A stretch of DNA of 15,761 nt, taken from positions 1 to 15,761 of the forward strand of contig JAIVGU010000001.1 of NCBI GenBank assembly GCA_020201445.1, read 5' to 3'. Positions 14,598 to 15,761 of this stretch are shown in pieces. Under the pieces are notes generated by a model. The model did not search any database. It was given only the letters and a program-made list of their open reading frames with translations, and was not told where the DNA came from. How positions within the stretch are numbered: position 1 is the stretch's first letter; each line of letters opens with the position of its first letter. The DNA comes from Halobacteriales archaeon (GTDB taxonomy: Archaea; Thermoplasmatota; E2; JACPAO01; JAHFTW01). A program made the position numbers and the translations under genes.

Positions 14598-15431
14598 GTG
14601 CGCCCCTACTGGAGGGAAGGGGGGAAGACCGTGGACGGCGTTGTCCTCGCGTACACTGACATTTCCGAGCGCAAGGAGCGCGTCACGGTTGCGCAGCAGA
14701 TCCACACGGCCCTGGAGGCGACCGCGAGGAAGCTGGCCGCCTCGAACGCGCAGCTCGAGGAGCTGGCCAGCGTCGCCTCGCACGACCTGCGCGAGCCGCT
14801 GCGGATGGTGGCCAGTTACCTCCAGTTGCTCCAGGAACAGGTTGGCGACCGCCTCGATGCCGAGGAGACCGCGTACCTGCAGAAGGCGGTGGGTGGCGCC
14901 GCGCGCATGCAGCGACTCATCCACGACCTGCTGGCGTATGCCAAGCTGCAATCCAAGGAGCAGCCCACGGCCCCTGTGGCCTTGGCGAAAATCCTCGAGG
15001 AGGCCGAGCAGAACCTGCGCGTGACCCTGAAGAAGACCGGCGCCACGGTGACGCAGGAATCCTTGCCCATGGTGGCCGGTGAACCCTCCCAGTTGGTCGA
15101 GCTGTTCCAGAACCTGCTGGCCAACGCCGTGAAGTTCCGGAGTGAGGCCCCCCCGACGGTGCACGTGTCCGCGGCGCGCAGCGGCGCGTCGTGGCAGATC
15201 TCCGTGCGGGACAACGGCATCGGCATCGAAGCGAAGGACCAGAAGCGGCTGTTCCGCCTCTTCCAGCGCGTGCGCACCAAGAAGGAGTACCCCGGCACGG
15301 GGCTGGGGCTGGCCATCTGCAAGAAGATCGTCGAGAGCCATGGCGGCCGCATCTGGGTCGAATCCGTGCCCGGCAAGGGCGCCACGTTCTGCTTCCTCCT
15401 GCCCGCCTTGCCGAAGGAGGCGGCCGCATGA
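14598..15431 (+). CDS. Truncated PAS-histidine kinase, 3' part of the broken fusion
   Basis: The frame opens near 14581 with RRWYEIAVRPYW and DGVVLAYTDISERK, the last strands of a PAS domain. A coiled linker (about 14690-14765) follows, then a HisKA dimerisation domain with the phosphoacceptor histidine at codon 14781-14783 (ASHDLREPLRM). The HATPase domain has the N box NLLANAVKF, G1 RDNGIGI, an F box FRLFQRV and G2 GTGLGLAICKKIVESHGG. The catalytic core looks intact. The stop overlaps the ATG of the next receiver gene (ATGA), so the two once formed a translationally coupled pair. No natural start is evident; GTG 14598 is only the first usable codon, and it lies inside the PAS remnant. Without its sensor half it may be silent or unregulated. 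Confidence 0.75.
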   Translation: MRPYWREGGKTVDGVVLAYTDISERKERVTVAQQIHTALEATARKLAASNAQLEELASVASHDLREPLRMVASYLQLLQEQVGDRLDAEETAYLQKAVGGAARMQRLIHDLLAYAKLQSKEQPTAPVALAKILEEAEQNLRVTLKKTGATVTQESLPMVAGEPSQLVELFQNLLANAVKFRSEAPPTVHVSAARSGASWQISVRDNGIGIEAKDQKRLFRLFQRVRTKKEYPGTGLGLAICKKIVESHGGRIWVESVPGKGATFCFLLPALPKEAAA

Positions 15432-15761
15432 TTGCCCGGCAGGTCCGGGCACATAGGCCAAAGCGGCCGAATCCAGGCAAGCAGGCCAAGGAAAACGCGG
15501 ACAAAACGAGCGCGTCCCCGTTCCACGTGCTGCTGGTCGAGGACGAGCCGGACCAGATGGCATTGTTTCGCAAGGCGTTCCACGCCGTGGCGCCTGGCGT
15601 GCGCATCACGGAGCTCGATGACTGCAGTCACGTGGTGGCGCTGCTTTGGAAGGCGTTGGCCAGTGGCCGGGACCTGCCGGACTTGGTCCTCATGGACCTC
15701 ATGATGCGGGGAGTCAGTTGCCACGACGTGCTGGCAGCCATCAAAACGGACCCGCTGGTCG
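15428..15761 (+). CDS. Response-regulator receiver protein, cut by window end
   Basis: 111 residues are visible, with no stop before the edge. A basic N-terminal extension (about 1-30, rich in Arg/Lys/Pro) precedes the receiver domain: acidic residues E38 and D39 in LLVEDEPDQ, and phosphoacceptor D90 in LVLMDLMMRG. The rest of the domain (Thr/Ser switch and conserved Lys) lies beyond the window. The ATG overlaps the kinase stop as ATGA. It is probably the cognate partner of that kinase, of the same Rcp1-like class as the receiver at 13108-13545. Whether an output domain follows is unknown. Confidence 0.85.
   Translation, partial: MIARQVRAHRPKRPNPGKQAKENADKTSASPFHVLLVEDEPDQMALFRKAFHAVAPGVRITELDDCSHVVALLWKALASGRDLPDLVLMDLMMRGVSCHDVLAAIKTDPLV

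Overview
This window is most likely a very GC-rich archaeal genome. The clearest taxonomic sign is an initiator tRNA-Met (12728-12802) of archaeal type, with an A1-U72 acceptor end, three G-C pairs in the anticodon stem and no encoded CCA. A LysW-carrier amino-acid operon and a two-subunit 2-oxoacid:ferredoxin oxidoreductase fit this. The proteins lack the strong acidic bias of haloarchaea, so a high-GC thermoplasmatal or similar euryarchaeote is my guess. The lineage is inference.

Layout. At 2-2026 (+) lies the 3' part of a Cu(I)-exporting P1B-ATPase whose N-terminus is outside the window. Next is an M61-family aminopeptidase with a PDZ domain (2184-4025, +), which converges on a long minus-strand cluster. 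In transcription order the cluster runs from about 12572 down to 4027: a fused gamma/alpha subunit of 2-oxoacid:ferredoxin oxidoreductase, a small two-helix membrane protein, the beta subunit, then lysW, lysX, lysY, lysZ, lysJ and lysK. The lys genes are tightly packed, with 4-base stop/start overlaps at X/Y, Z/J and J/K. They encode carrier attachment, phosphorylation, reduction, transamination and release for lysine (or ornithine) synthesis on the LysW carrier. The enzymes that make 2-aminoadipate are not in the window.

Right of the tRNA is a signal-transduction patch. It holds a stand-alone receiver protein (13108-13545, -), a likely PAS-domain remnant just beyond its stop, a decayed CheB-CheR-PAS-histidine kinase gene (13790-15431, +) and a second receiver gene that runs off the window end.

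The most unusual feature is a family of five imperfect palindromes at 2035-2125, 6263-6336, 7175-7238, 9502-9563 and 10493-10555. Each arm is built from tandem 9-base units (CACGGATTN or CACGAATTN). Every copy lies 6-21 bases past a stop codon, at a gene junction. Two copies sit inside the lys operon with an open reading frame across them, so LysJ and possibly LysZ carry repeat-encoded N-terminal extensions.
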